A stretch of 47,083 bases of DNA from Candidatus Woesearchaeota archaeon (GTDB lineage Archaea; Nanobdellota; Nanobdellia; Woesearchaeales; J110): positions 1 through 47,083 of the forward strand of contig RFJU01000016.1 in assembly GCA_003694805.1 (NCBI GenBank), read 5' to 3'. A program made the translations under genes and the position numbers. Positions 29,718 through 38,047 of this stretch are shown one piece after another; within the stretch, counting starts at the first letter, position 1; every line of letters starts with the position of its first letter. The notes beneath the pieces were generated by a model that was not told the origin of the DNA, did not search any database, and was given only the letters and a program-made list of their open reading frames with translations.

Positions 29718-32700
29718 ATGCGGCAAAAACTTGAATCGAAAAAAGGATTGCGCATCAAGCGCATGTTTACCAAGCCCGGGGAAGATCCTTTCGAACAGTT
29801 CACATACGAGCTTCGCAACTCTGTCATTCGCAATCCTGACGGCTCCGTTGTTTTTGAGCTGAGCGATGTCGAAGTGCCGGTGTTCTGGAGCCAGGTCGCG
29901 ACGGACATCTTAGCACAAAAGTACTGCAGAAAAACAGGCGTTCCTCAGTTTGACAAGGACGGCAAGGTGAAGAAGGACGAAGCAGGAAATCCTGTTCTCG
30001 GCCCTGAGCGAAGTGTGAAGCAGGTCGTATCCCGTCTCACGTCCTGCTGGCGTCATTGGGGGGAGCAGTTCGGCTACTTCAGCAGCGAAGAGGATGCGCA
30101 GGCGTTTGAAGACGAGCTCAAGTACATGTTGGTGAATCAAATGATGGCGCCCAACAGCCCTCAATGGTTCAACACCGGCCTCGCTCTCGCGTACGGCATT
30201 AAGGGCGCACCTCAAGGGCATTTTTACGTTGACCCCGTCACTGAGAAGGTTTGCGAGTCGGAAGATGCGTACTCGCGTCCCCAGCCGCACGCATGCTTTA
30301 TTCAATCTCTTAAAGATGATCTGGTTAACCCGGGAGGGATTTTTGATTTGGTTGTTCGAGAGGCTCGCCTCTTCAAGTTCGGTTCCGGGACAGGAACGAA
30401 TTTCTCTGCACTTCGCGGAAAGAACGAGGCGCTTTCAGGCGGAGGGAGGAGTTCTGGCTTGATGAGCTTTTTGAAGCTGTACGACGTCGCGGCAGGATCG
30501 ATTAAGAGTGGCGGAACCACGAGACGGGCTGCAAAGATGGTCTGTGTTGATATGGATCATCCTGAGATTGAGGACTTCATCATGTTGAAAGTCCGTGAGG
30601 AGCAGAAGGTTGCCAATCTCGTGGCGGGCTCGAAAGTCTGCAAGGAAGCGTTGAGTGCGATTATGCAGGTGGCAAAAGAGGAAGGAACCGTTGATTTTAG
30701 AGAGAACGCCCGCTTGCGAAAAGCAGTGGTTCGTGCCAAGAAGTTGCACGTCCCGATTAACTACATTTTTCGCGTTTTGCAGCTAGTGCAGGAGGGGAGA
30801 GACACCCTCGAGCTGCGGGAGTTCGATACGCATTACGAGTCAGAAGCGTACGAGACGGTGACAGGGCAGAACGCGAACAACTCGGTACGGATTACCAACG
30901 ACTTCTTCCGAGCGGTAGAGCGTGACAGCGATTGGCCTTTGATTAACAGAACCGACGGCGCCGTGGCAAAAGTGGTCAAGGCGAGGAAATTGTGGGATGA
31001 TGTGTGTTTTGCCGCGTGGATGTGTGCAGACCCGGGGGTTCAGTTTGACACAACGATTAACGAGTGGCACACGTGCCCGGAGGACGGGCGGATTCGTGCG
31101 TCGAATCCTTGCGGGGAGTACAACTTTCTTGATGATACTGCGTGCAACCTTGCCAGTATTAACCTTGGTAAGTTTTTTGATTTTGAAAGCGGCAGGTTCT
31201 TGGTGGATAGCTTCCGGCACGCCTGCCGCCTGACGACAATTGTTCTTGAAATTAGTGTGCTTATGGCGCAGTTTCCAAGCAGAGAGATTGCGCTTCGTAG
31301 TTACCAGTATCGAACGCTCGGGTTGGGTTTTGCTAATCTGGGTTCTTCCCTGATGCGTTTGGGCGTGGCGTACGGGAGTTCAGAGGCGCTGGCTTTGACG
31401 GGTGCCATAACGGCAATCATGTGCGGGCAGAGTTATGCAACCTCTGCCGAGATGGCTGAAGTGCTTGGACCGTTTCCTCGCTACGAGGCGAATAAAGAGC
31501 ACATGCTGAGGGTGATGAGGAATCATCGGAGGGCGGCGTACAACGCGCCGAAGGAGGAATACGAGGGGTTGACGGTGTTCCCCATGGGCATTGACGAGAA
31601 GCAATGTCCTTCGTACTTGTTGAATGCCGCTCGGGCGTGCTGGGACGAGGTGCTTGAGCGAGGAGAGAAGTTTGGCTTTCGCAATGCTCAGGCCACGGTT
31701 ATTGCCCCGACAGGAACGATAGGTCTTTTGATGGATTGTGACACGACAGGAATCGAGCCTGATTTTGCGTTGGTGAAGTTCAAGAAATTGGCGGGGGGAG
31801 GGTACTTCAAGATTGTGAATCAGTCGGTTCCTGTGGCTTTGAGCAGGCTTGGCTATACGGATGAGCAAATTGACGACATAGTGAAGTATGTTGTTGGGCA
31901 CGCCACGCTGGTCGGCGCGCCCCATATCAATAAGGAATCGTTGCTCAGAAAGGGGTTGAAGGAAGCTGAGCTTGCAGAGGTTGAAGACCAGCTGAGAAGT
32001 GCATTTGATATCTCGTTCGCATTTAATCGCTGGACGCTGGGTGAGGAAGCGTTTAAGCGTCTCGGGTTCGAAAACGAGCTGAACAATCCTTCATTCAACG
32101 TTCTTGAGGCGTTGGGGTTTTCGAAGAAGGAGATTGAAGAGGCGAACGAGTACGTGTGCGGGACGATGACGATTGAGGGGGCGCCTCACTTGCGTGAAGA
32201 GCACTTGCCTGTTTTTGATTGTGCAAATCGCTGTGGGAAGAAGGGGAAGCGGTTTATTCATTATCTTGATCATATTCGGATGATGGCTGCCGCTCAGCCG
32301 TTCATTTCAGGGGCGATTTCGAAGACGATCAACTTCCCATACGATGCATCGATTAAGGATATTGAGAACGCGTACATGACGTCGTGGAAGTTGATGCTGA
32401 AGGCGAACGCGCTCTATAGGGACACCTCTAAACTCTCTCAGCCGCTCAATACCGTTGTGGAAGACTTTGACTTTACTGATGTCGACGTTGAAGAGGATGT
32501 TCAGGACGTGCAGGAGCGGGCAAGAGAGGTCGTCCGCCGCAGGTTGCCGAACAGGAGGCAGGGGCTGGTGCAGTCTGCAGAGATTTCAGGCCACAAGATC
32601 CATATCACGACCGGCGAGTTTGAAGACGGTAGTGTTGGCGAAGTGTTCATTGATATGTATAAGGAAGGAGCGTCGTTTCGTTCTCTCTTGAATTGTTTTG

Positions 32701-33209
32701 CCATTGCAGTGAGCAAGGCGTTGCAGTACGGCGTGCCGTTGGAAGAGTTTGTTGAAACATTTACGTTTACAAGATTTGACCCTTCAGGGATTGTGTCGGG
32801 TCATGATGCCATAAAGAACGCGACGAGCGTTGTTGATTTTGTTTTTCGTGTTCTCGGTTATGAATATTTAGGACGGGATGATTTTGTGCATGTGAAGCCC
32901 AAGGACAGGCAGACGAGGCTTGATCAGTTGCGAGGAGGAGGTGTTGTGAAGGAAGCGGAGCGCGCTGGTAAGAGCGCCGATTTCGACGCGTCCTCGGGTT
33001 CTTCTCGTTCCTCCGCTGGAGCTGGCGAGTCGGAAGGAGGTGTGGCCTCCCAAGCGGGTTCGGGAGGAGATTCAGAAGAGAGGGTGCGCCAAGCGCGTGC
33101 ACGGGGGTATACTGGCGAGGCGTGCTCAAGCTGTGGCTCGATGCGGGTGAAGCGCAACGGTGCTTGTACGTTGTGCGAGGATTGCGGCGCGACGTCTGGG
33201 TGTAGTTGA
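29718..33209 (+). CDS. nrdJ: Class II (adenosylcobalamin) ribonucleotide reductase, long form
   Basis: A 1163-residue NrdJ. The thiyl-radical site is NPCGE with Cys465; the redox pair is Cys193 (HACFIQS) and Cys476 ([10 protein letters not shown]). [33 protein letters not shown] and [20 protein letters not shown] are standard for the barrel. No N-terminal ATP-cone. A Ser/Gly-rich linker (about 1085-1130) leads to a C-terminal zinc-ribbon-like tail with CSSCGS and CTLCEDCG, which would relay electrons to the active site. It makes dNDPs without oxygen using adenosylcobalamin. Paired NrdR boxes precede it, and a second class II reductase follows. Confidence 0.95.
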   Translation: MRQKLESKKGLRIKRMFTKPGEDPFEQFTYELRNSVIRNPDGSVVFELSDVEVPVFWSQVATDILAQKYCRKTGVPQFDKDGKVKKDEAGNPVLGPERSVKQVVSRLTSCWRHWGEQFGYFSSEEDAQAFEDELKYMLVNQMMAPNSPQWFNTGLALAYGIKGAPQGHFYVDPVTEKVCESEDAYSRPQPHACFIQSLKDDLVNPGGIFDLVVREARLFKFGSGTGTNFSALRGKNEALSGGGRSSGLMSFLKLYDVAAGSIKSGGTTRRAAKMVCVDMDHPEIEDFIMLKVREEQKVANLVAGSKVCKEALSAIMQVAKEEGTVDFRENARLRKAVVRAKKLHVPINYIFRVLQLVQEGRDTLELREFDTHYESEAYETVTGQNANNSVRITNDFFRAVERDSDWPLINRTDGAVAKVVKARKLWDDVCFAAWMCADPGVQFDTTINEWHTCPEDGRIRASNPCGEYNFLDDTACNLASINLGKFFDFESGRFLVDSFRHACRLTTIVLEISVLMAQFPSREIALRSYQYRTLGLGFANLGSSLMRLGVAYGSSEALALTGAITAIMCGQSYATSAEMAEVLGPFPRYEANKEHMLRVMRNHRRAAYNAPKEEYEGLTVFPMGIDEKQCPSYLLNAARACWDEVLERGEKFGFRNAQATVIAPTGTIGLLMDCDTTGIEPDFALVKFKKLAGGGYFKIVNQSVPVALSRLGYTDEQIDDIVKYVVGHATLVGAPHINKESLLRKGLKEAELAEVEDQLRSAFDISFAFNRWTLGEEAFKRLGFENELNNPSFNVLEALGFSKKEIEEANEYVCGTMTIEGAPHLREEHLPVFDCANRCGKKGKRFIHYLDHIRMMAAAQPFISGAISKTINFPYDASIKDIENAYMTSWKLMLKANALYRDTSKLSQPLNTVVEDFDFTDVDVEEDVQDVQERAREVVRRRLPNRRQGLVQSAEISGHKIHITTGEFEDGSVGEVFIDMYKEGASFRSLLNCFAIAVSKALQYGVPLEEFVETFTFTRFDPSGIVSGHDAIKNATSVVDFVFRVLGYEYLGRDDFVHVKPKDRQTRLDQLRGGGVVKEAERAGKSADFDASSGSSRSSAGAGESEGGVASQAGSGGDSEERVRQARARGYTGEACSSCGSMRVKRNGACTLCEDCGATSGCS

Positions 33210-33450
33210 GCGTCTCGGGTGGCGTGTTGATTTTTCTTGCAAGGAACGGTTGTTTGTTGCTGCTTGCGTTGTTTGTTATTGTTGCTTGCTTTCTTTGTTG
33301 TTTTCGTTTCTCACCCGCCAATTTATTTTCTATATGGAATTTTTCTGAAAGGGGTGGTTGTCGCGGGGGAGGGCGGTCGTGTTCAGGGAGAAAGCGGTGA
33401 CCGTGCAAGTAGGAGGTGGGTTGGTGAGCGAGGCCTTTTCGTTTCAGCAA
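33210..33450. other. Gap between the two reductase genes
   Basis: About 240 nt without a supported gene. T-rich sequence at 33240-33345 would serve as terminator; it contains a weak TATA-like ctatatgg near 33330. No NrdR-box palindrome is visible here. Frames running through it lack start signals. Confidence 0.4.
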
Positions 33451-33452
33451 TG

Positions 33453-33461
33453 GTTTATATA
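33453..33461 (+). promoter_or_regulatory. TATA box of the second class II reductase
   Basis: The element gtttatata is centred 29 nt before the ATG at 33486, predicting a leaderless message separate from the first reductase. Confidence 0.65.
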
Positions 33462-33485
33462 GGTGAGGTGGTTCTCTTGAAGCGC

Positions 33486-35582
33486 ATGGCTGAGAAGACG
33501 CGCATTTCAAAAGCCAAGTCCGCCCCGTTCACGAAAATTCGGAAGAGAAACGGTCAGTTAGCGGAGTTTCGTCCTTCCAAGATTCGTTCTGCTATTGGCA
33601 AGGCGGCGGAAGCAACAGGGGTGAGAGACAGTGCTGCTCTTGACCGCCTCGCTGAAAAGGTAGTGGCTCTTCTGGAAGAGCGTTTTCCGAAGGGCGCCGT
33701 TCCGACGGTTGAACAGGTACAAGATGTTGTTGAAGAAGTCTTGCTCGCCTCTCCGTTTCATACCATGGCGAAAGCGTATATTCTCTACAGGAGGGAGCGG
33801 GCAGAAGAGCGAGCGGCGAAAAAGGCGCTCGTGGGTGAGTTGGTCACGACGCCGCTTTCTTTGAACGCGTTGCGCTTGCTCAAGGAGCGGTATTTGCAGC
33901 GCAAAGACGATGGGAAGCTAGAAACGCCTAACGATCTTTTCTTGCGCGTTGCCAAAGTGGCCGCGGCTCAGGAAGCTCGCTTTGTCGATGAGCGAGAAAT
34001 GAGAAGTTTGCAAATTCGCTTTCACAACCTCCTCAAGCGCCTTGACTTTCTCCCGAACACTCCTGCTCTGGTGAATGCAGGGCGGTTGAAAGGCTCGCTC
34101 TGCTCGAGCACAGGATTTGTCATCCCTGATTCCATTGAGGGTATTTTTGAGACCCTTAAAAACGCGGCTGTGATGCAGAGGAATGGCTCGGGCGTTGGTT
34201 TTAATTTTTCGCTGCTTCGTCCTGCACGTTCTTCTGCCGGGGGTATTAAGGAGTTGGCGCAGGGGCCTATTCCGCATCTGAAGACATACAATATGGCGTT
34301 GTCAAAAATCAAGCAGATGGGTGTTCGAGTAGGGGCGAACATGGGCATCTTGAGCGTGCATCATCCGGATATTTTGGATTTCATCACGGCAAAGGCGCAG
34401 GACAAATCCATAGCCAACTTTAACCTGTCCGTTGCGTTAACCGAGCAATTCATGGAAGCTGTTGTGCTGGACAAGGAGTATGAATTGATCATGCCGCACA
34501 CTGGCCGCGTGGCAGGAGTGATGAACGCGCGCCAAGTATTTGACATTCTCGTGGCGTCCGCTTGGAATTTTGGAGATCCCGGCGTCCTCTTTGAAGATGT
34601 GATAGAAGCGGGGGGTGATCGCTTTGCGTGCACTAGCCCTTGTGCTGAGTTCCTGCTGGCTGATTTCGAGTGTGGCATCGTGGGCGCGATTAACTTGGCA
34701 AATATGGTTGAGGAGGGAAAGATTGCTTGGGATCGGCTTGAGAGCACGGCGAAGCTTGGCTTGCGCCTCCTAGATGCCCTGCTTGACGCGTCCGAGTATC
34801 CAATAGCGAAGTGTAAGAAGGTGGTTATGAAGAATCGGAAAGTGGGCGTTGGGGTGATGGGATTTGCGCATCTCCTGGCGCAAATTGGTGTCCCGTACGA
34901 TTCTGATCAGGCAGTTGAGCTTGCAGAGAAGATAATGGAGCGTATCAAGCGAGCAGTCGATGAGGAGAGCGTCTCCTTGGGAAAACTCAAGGGGACTTGT
35001 TCAGATGGTGTGCACAGGAACAAGACAAGGACGGCGGTGAGCCCGACTGGTTCACTTTCCATGATTGCGGATTGCTCTCCCGGGATTGAACCTGTTTTTT
35101 CAGTTAGTTATGTGCGTTATGTAAGCGGAAGCCGCGAATACTACTATCTTGATCCTTACCTTCAAAGCATTTTGAAGAAGGAAGAAGTGCTTTCAGACGA
35201 GGTAATTGAGAAGATTGCGAATCACGGTTTGGATATTCCGGAAGTTCCTGAGCGGATAAAACGCATTTTCCCAACAGCTATGCAAATTTCTCCAGAGTGG
35301 CATATCAAAATGCAAGCCGCATTTCAGAAGTTTTGTGATAATGCGGTGTCGAAGACGGTGAACCTCCCGCATAACGCGACGTTGATCGATGTTGAAAATG
35401 CAATTCTTCTTGCCTACAAGCTCGGTTGCAAGGGCATTACGGTGTATCGGCAGGGGAGTAGGAGTGATGAAATTTTCAAACTGGCGGAGGTTATTCAGCG
35501 AAAACGTCCCGCGAAGATACCGCGCGTCCTTGATGCGCTTAAGAATCGCTTGGAGAATAAAGCGCTAGACGAGTTTTCTTGA
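33486..35582 (+). CDS. Second class II-type ribonucleotide reductase with ATP-cone
   Basis: A 698-residue reductase from ATG 33486 (leaderless with TATA 33453-33461). An ATP-cone occupies about 16-105 (TKIRKRNGQLAEFRPSKIRSAIGKAAEAT...). The barrel follows: SLCSSTGF (Cys206), NGSGVGFNFS, SPCAE (Cys386), FEC (Cys396), SPTGSLSMIADCSPGIEP and KTVNLPHNATLIDVENAI. The usual NPCGE is altered to SPCAE: catalytic Cys and Glu stay, Asn and Gly change. After GCKGITVYRQGS the protein ends about 50 residues later with no cysteines, so the C-terminal CxxC that shuttles electrons is missing. It is active perhaps with help from another thiol donor, or specialised. I call it class II because no NrdB or activase is nearby. 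Confidence 0.85.
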   Translation: MAEKTRISKAKSAPFTKIRKRNGQLAEFRPSKIRSAIGKAAEATGVRDSAALDRLAEKVVALLEERFPKGAVPTVEQVQDVVEEVLLASPFHTMAKAYILYRRERAEERAAKKALVGELVTTPLSLNALRLLKERYLQRKDDGKLETPNDLFLRVAKVAAAQEARFVDEREMRSLQIRFHNLLKRLDFLPNTPALVNAGRLKGSLCSSTGFVIPDSIEGIFETLKNAAVMQRNGSGVGFNFSLLRPARSSAGGIKELAQGPIPHLKTYNMALSKIKQMGVRVGANMGILSVHHPDILDFITAKAQDKSIANFNLSVALTEQFMEAVVLDKEYELIMPHTGRVAGVMNARQVFDILVASAWNFGDPGVLFEDVIEAGGDRFACTSPCAEFLLADFECGIVGAINLANMVEEGKIAWDRLESTAKLGLRLLDALLDASEYPIAKCKKVVMKNRKVGVGVMGFAHLLAQIGVPYDSDQAVELAEKIMERIKRAVDEESVSLGKLKGTCSDGVHRNKTRTAVSPTGSLSMIADCSPGIEPVFSVSYVRYVSGSREYYYLDPYLQSILKKEEVLSDEVIEKIANHGLDIPEVPERIKRIFPTAMQISPEWHIKMQAAFQKFCDNAVSKTVNLPHNATLIDVENAILLAYKLGCKGITVYRQGSRSDEIFKLAEVIQRKRPAKIPRVLDALKNRLENKALDEFS

Positions 35583-35650
35583 GTTTTTGTGTGTGGTTGT
35601 GGCGGCGTGGCTTGTTGTGGAGTACAGCGTTCTCCGTGGCGTTCCGTGGG

Positions 35651-36028
35651 TTACGTGAAGAGCCCCCAAAAGCTTGCTTTTCCGCCTGTTTTGTCTTTTA
35701 CGCCAGAAGGATCGCAGGTTTGTGTTTTCTCGTCGTAGCACTCTCCGCCTGCTTCGATGCATTTGGCTCTGCACTTGCCGACGTCCTCTCCGCCAATGCA
35801 ACATCGATCTCCCTTCGTTGCTTGGGTGAGGAGGGTGTTTGTTTGCTGGAAGCCTTCCGTTGCGGCGCCGGAGGGGGGTTTTGTAGCGAGAAAAACTGTT
35901 GTAATCGCTGCTATGGCGATGAGGCTTACAATGCCAAGGAGAAGGAGAATTGATGCATCCTCCTTTGGGAGCGGTGATGATGCTTCTCCGTCTTTTGCGT
36001 TGTGCTTGTTCGTTTTTTTGCGCGGCAT
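35651..36028 (-). CDS. Small secreted Cys-rich protein, membrane-anchored
   Basis: A 125-residue protein. A charged N-terminus (about 1-26) precedes one membrane helix (about 27-48), then an outer domain with six cysteines (RCCIGGEDVGKC, RAKC, GGECYDEKTQTC) in a compact pattern suggestive of disulfides. The minus-strand TATA at 36050-36058 fits a leaderless ATG at 36028. No family recognised. It could be a client of the DsbA-like protein. Confidence 0.65.
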   Translation of the reverse strand: MPRKKTNKHNAKDGEASSPLPKEDASILLLLGIVSLIAIAAITTVFLATKPPSGAATEGFQQTNTLLTQATKGDRCCIGGEDVGKCRAKCIEAGGECYDEKTQTCDPSGVKDKTGGKASFWGLFT

Positions 36029-36120
36029 AGGAGATATTTCTTTTTGGATTTTTTATTTTTTTTGGTTTGAAGGGAGAAAAGGCACGAGCGTTGTTTTTTT
36101 GCCTTAGAACGTAAAGAAAG

Positions 36121-36129
36121 GTTTAAAAG
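36121..36129 (+). promoter_or_regulatory. TATA box of a short transcript before tRNA-His
   Basis: The strong element gtttaaaag predicts transcription from about 36152. The only thing it could drive before the tRNA is a 25-codon frame or a small RNA. Confidence 0.5.
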
Positions 36130-36154
36130 GAGAGAGGGGCTCTCTACGAGCAGC

Positions 36155-36232
36155 ATGGTTCAGTTTGGTTTGATGGGTTTGCACGTATTGGAGGGTGCCT
36201 GCGCGAGGAGCGCTGGTTGTCTTCATTGCTAG
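36155..36232 (+). CDS. Possible 25-residue leaderless peptide or small RNA
   Basis: ATG 36155, 30 nt after the TATA at 36121-36129, opens a frame encoding MVQFGLMGLHVLEGACARS then AGCLHC and a stop. It might be a real microprotein, or the transcript may be noncoding. A perfect 6-bp hairpin (agagag/ctctct) lies between TATA and start. No known RNA family recognised; the C box/D box pair of a C/D guide RNA is not present. Confidence 0.25.
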   Translation: MVQFGLMGLHVLEGACARSAGCLHC

Positions 36233-36274
36233 GCGGCGCTCTTTTTCTTTGCTAAAGCGTTGTTTTGTGTTCAT

Positions 36275-36347
36275 GGCGGTAGTGGCGTAATGGTTAGCGT
36301 GGAGGCCTGTGGAGCCTCAGGACGGGGTTCGATTCCCCGCTACCGCC
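36275..36347 (+). tRNA. tRNA-His (GTG anticodon)
   Basis: A complete cloverleaf, 73 nt. Acceptor GCGGTAG pairs with CTACCGC, preceded by an encoded G-1 opposite C73, the tRNA-His identity pair. D arm GCGT/GCGT (with wobble pairs), anticodon arm GAGGC-CTGTGGA-GCCTC giving GTG, a four-base variable loop, and T arm CGGGG-TTCGATT-CCCCG. No CCA is encoded and there is no intron. A pyrimidine-rich, T-rich stretch follows as terminator. Confidence 0.96.
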
Positions 36348-36426
36348 TCTCTCCCTCTTTTTTCTTTTGGTGCCGCGTTCTTTTTTTTGAAGGGAGTTGG
36401 TTTTGAAGGGGGAGTGAGCGGAGCCG

Positions 36427-37098
36427 TTAGAGGAGGTTGTTTTTGCGAAAGCTGAAGAAGTCCGTTTCTGAGACGATGATGTGGTCGAGGAGGGGGATGC
36501 CGAGGACCTCTCCTGCGAGGGCGATTTGTTCGGTGGCGGCAAGGTCGCTGTCGCTTGGGAGGGGAGATCCTGAAGGGTGGTTGTGGACGAGGATGAGCGC
36601 GGTCGCGCTTTCGCGAATGGCAGGCTTGAAAACTTCTCGTGGGTGAAGGAGCGAGGCGTTAACGGTTCCGATAGAAATGACTTCTTCTTCAATGATGTGG
36701 TTTCTCGCGTTAAGGTAGAGCGCGATAAGTTGTTCCTTGTCCAGGTGGCAGAGTTTTGTCGTGTAGAGCTGGGCGAGTTGGGTTGTGCTGTGCACTTCTT
36801 CTCTTGAGGGTGCTGTGAGTGTTTTTTGGCGTCTTGCGAGTTCGAAGTGGGCGATGATGGCAGATGCTTTGGCAAGGCCGATGCCTGGAAAGTGTTGGAG
36901 TTCTGAGAGGGTTGTTCTGCTCAAGCCGTTGAGGTCCTGCCATGAGAGAAGGCGTGTTGCGAGGGTGACCGCGTTGGCTTTGGGTGTTCCTGTAGCGATG
37001 ATGAGGGCGAGGAGTTCTGCTTCTGAGAGGGACGTTGGGCCATGGCGGAGAAGGCGTTCTCTCGGCCGAAGGTTTTCTGGGAGGTCGTGAAGCCGCAC
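36427..37098 (-). CDS. radC: RadC/UPF0758 family JAMM-domain protein
   Basis: A 223-residue protein from GTG 37098. The N-terminal part has RPRERLLRHGPTSLSEAELLALIIATGT and a helix-hairpin-helix (LQHFPGIGLAKASAI). The C-terminal JAMM/MPN+ metallo-domain has the motif HNHPSG-x-PLPSDSD with His172, His174 and Asp185 as zinc ligands. RadC is common in bacteria and mobile elements and scattered in archaea. Despite the name its role in DNA repair is unproven. The neighbours give no functional hint. Confidence 0.93.
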   Translation of the reverse strand: MRLHDLPENLRPRERLLRHGPTSLSEAELLALIIATGTPKANAVTLATRLLSWQDLNGLSRTTLSELQHFPGIGLAKASAIIAHFELARRQKTLTAPSREEVHSTTQLAQLYTTKLCHLDKEQLIALYLNARNHIIEEEVISIGTVNASLLHPREVFKPAIRESATALILVHNHPSGSPLPSDSDLAATEQIALAGEVLGIPLLDHIIVSETDFFSFRKNNLL

Positions 37099-37179
37099 AG
37101 GGTTTGGCGAGAAGAATGCTGTTTTTTTGAGTTTCTCGTCTTGTACCGGATTTTTTTTGTTCTCGTTTTTTGAGAGAGG

Positions 37180-37926
37180 TTAAGAGAACCAGTCGGCGAT
37201 GATGGTGTTGCTCGTTGTGTAGTCTTCGTCAATCGCCAGCCAGTGGTTTGCGCCTTCCAGGACGATGAGGGTCGCGCTTTCCCAGTTCTTGACGAGGCGT
37301 TTACTGAGTTCGAGCGGGACGAGGTCGTCTTGGTCTCCGTGGAGAATGAGGGTTTCTGTTCGGGGTTTTGGCCCGTGCAGGATGCGCTTGCTCCATGTTT
37401 GCGCGTCTTGATAGACGCAGAAGTGGAGCCGATGGCTCGGCTTCCCGTGGAGGGTGTACGTTATCCATCCTGTTTTCTTCCATTCTGTGATGGAGAATCG
37501 TTTCTTCCACGTTGTTGCGGGTGCGGTGCTTGGCGCTTTGAGGAGGAGCTTGTCCACGTTCATGGTGAGGGCTGCTCCGATGCAGGCGAGCCCTCCAAGG
37601 CTGTGCCCGCACAGCATTCGTGATCGGTAGCCGAGTTTTTTGCAATGGCACAGGGCGGCTCTGACGTCTGATACGAAGTTGGTGACTGTTGCGTGTTCAA
37701 GTTTTCCTTGGCTTTCTCCATGGCCGCGCAGGTCGAAGCGGAGCGTGCTGACACCGCGGCGCGCGAGGAGGCGCGCGACATGCTTGTCGCCACGGTTTCG
37801 GTGGTCGGCGTAGCCGTGCACGAGGATGACAATGCGCTCGTATCCTTGGTGGTTAAGCGTTCCTTTCAGGATGAGTCTTCCTGTTGTGGGGAAGGTGATG
37901 TCTTTTTCAGTGACGCTTCTTGGCAT
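37180..37926 (-). CDS. Alpha/beta hydrolase (serine esterase/lipase-like)
   Basis: A 248-residue alpha/beta-hydrolase from ATG 37926. The oxyanion loop is VHGYADHR, RFDLRGHGES precedes the nucleophile motif CGHSLGG (Ser109), the acid is in LHGDQDDLVP and the catalytic His is in GANHWL. There is no signal peptide, so it is cytosolic. The sequence type resembles monoacylglycerol-lipase-like or serine aminopeptidase S33 proteins; the substrate is unknown. The minus-strand TATA at 37950-37958 is centred 28 nt upstream and rules out the longer frame. Confidence 0.9.
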   Translation of the reverse strand: MPRSVTEKDITFPTTGRLILKGTLNHQGYERIVILVHGYADHRNRGDKHVARLLARRGVSTLRFDLRGHGESQGKLEHATVTNFVSDVRAALCHCKKLGYRSRMLCGHSLGGLACIGAALTMNVDKLLLKAPSTAPATTWKKRFSITEWKKTGWITYTLHGKPSHRLHFCVYQDAQTWSKRILHGPKPRTETLILHGDQDDLVPLELSKRLVKNWESATLIVLEGANHWLAIDEDYTTSNTIIADWFS

Positions 37927-38047
37927 GGCGTGAATTGTATGCCCCGTGGTTTTTATGTCTTGCGGCGTGCGAGGAAGAGATAAGACAAGAAAGAAAAAGA
38001 AAGAACGTGCGGGGGAGGAACTGATTTTTTTTTTATTGCGTGCAAGG

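Noticed and set aside
33237-33485. N-terminal extension of the second reductase
   Set aside because: The upstream frame is T-rich, hydrophobic noise. The TATA at 33453-33461 lies inside it and points to ATG 33486.
36155-36274. C/D box guide RNA before tRNA-His
   Set aside because: A partial C-box-like tttgatgg occurs but no CTGA D box or C'/D' pair follows at proper spacing.
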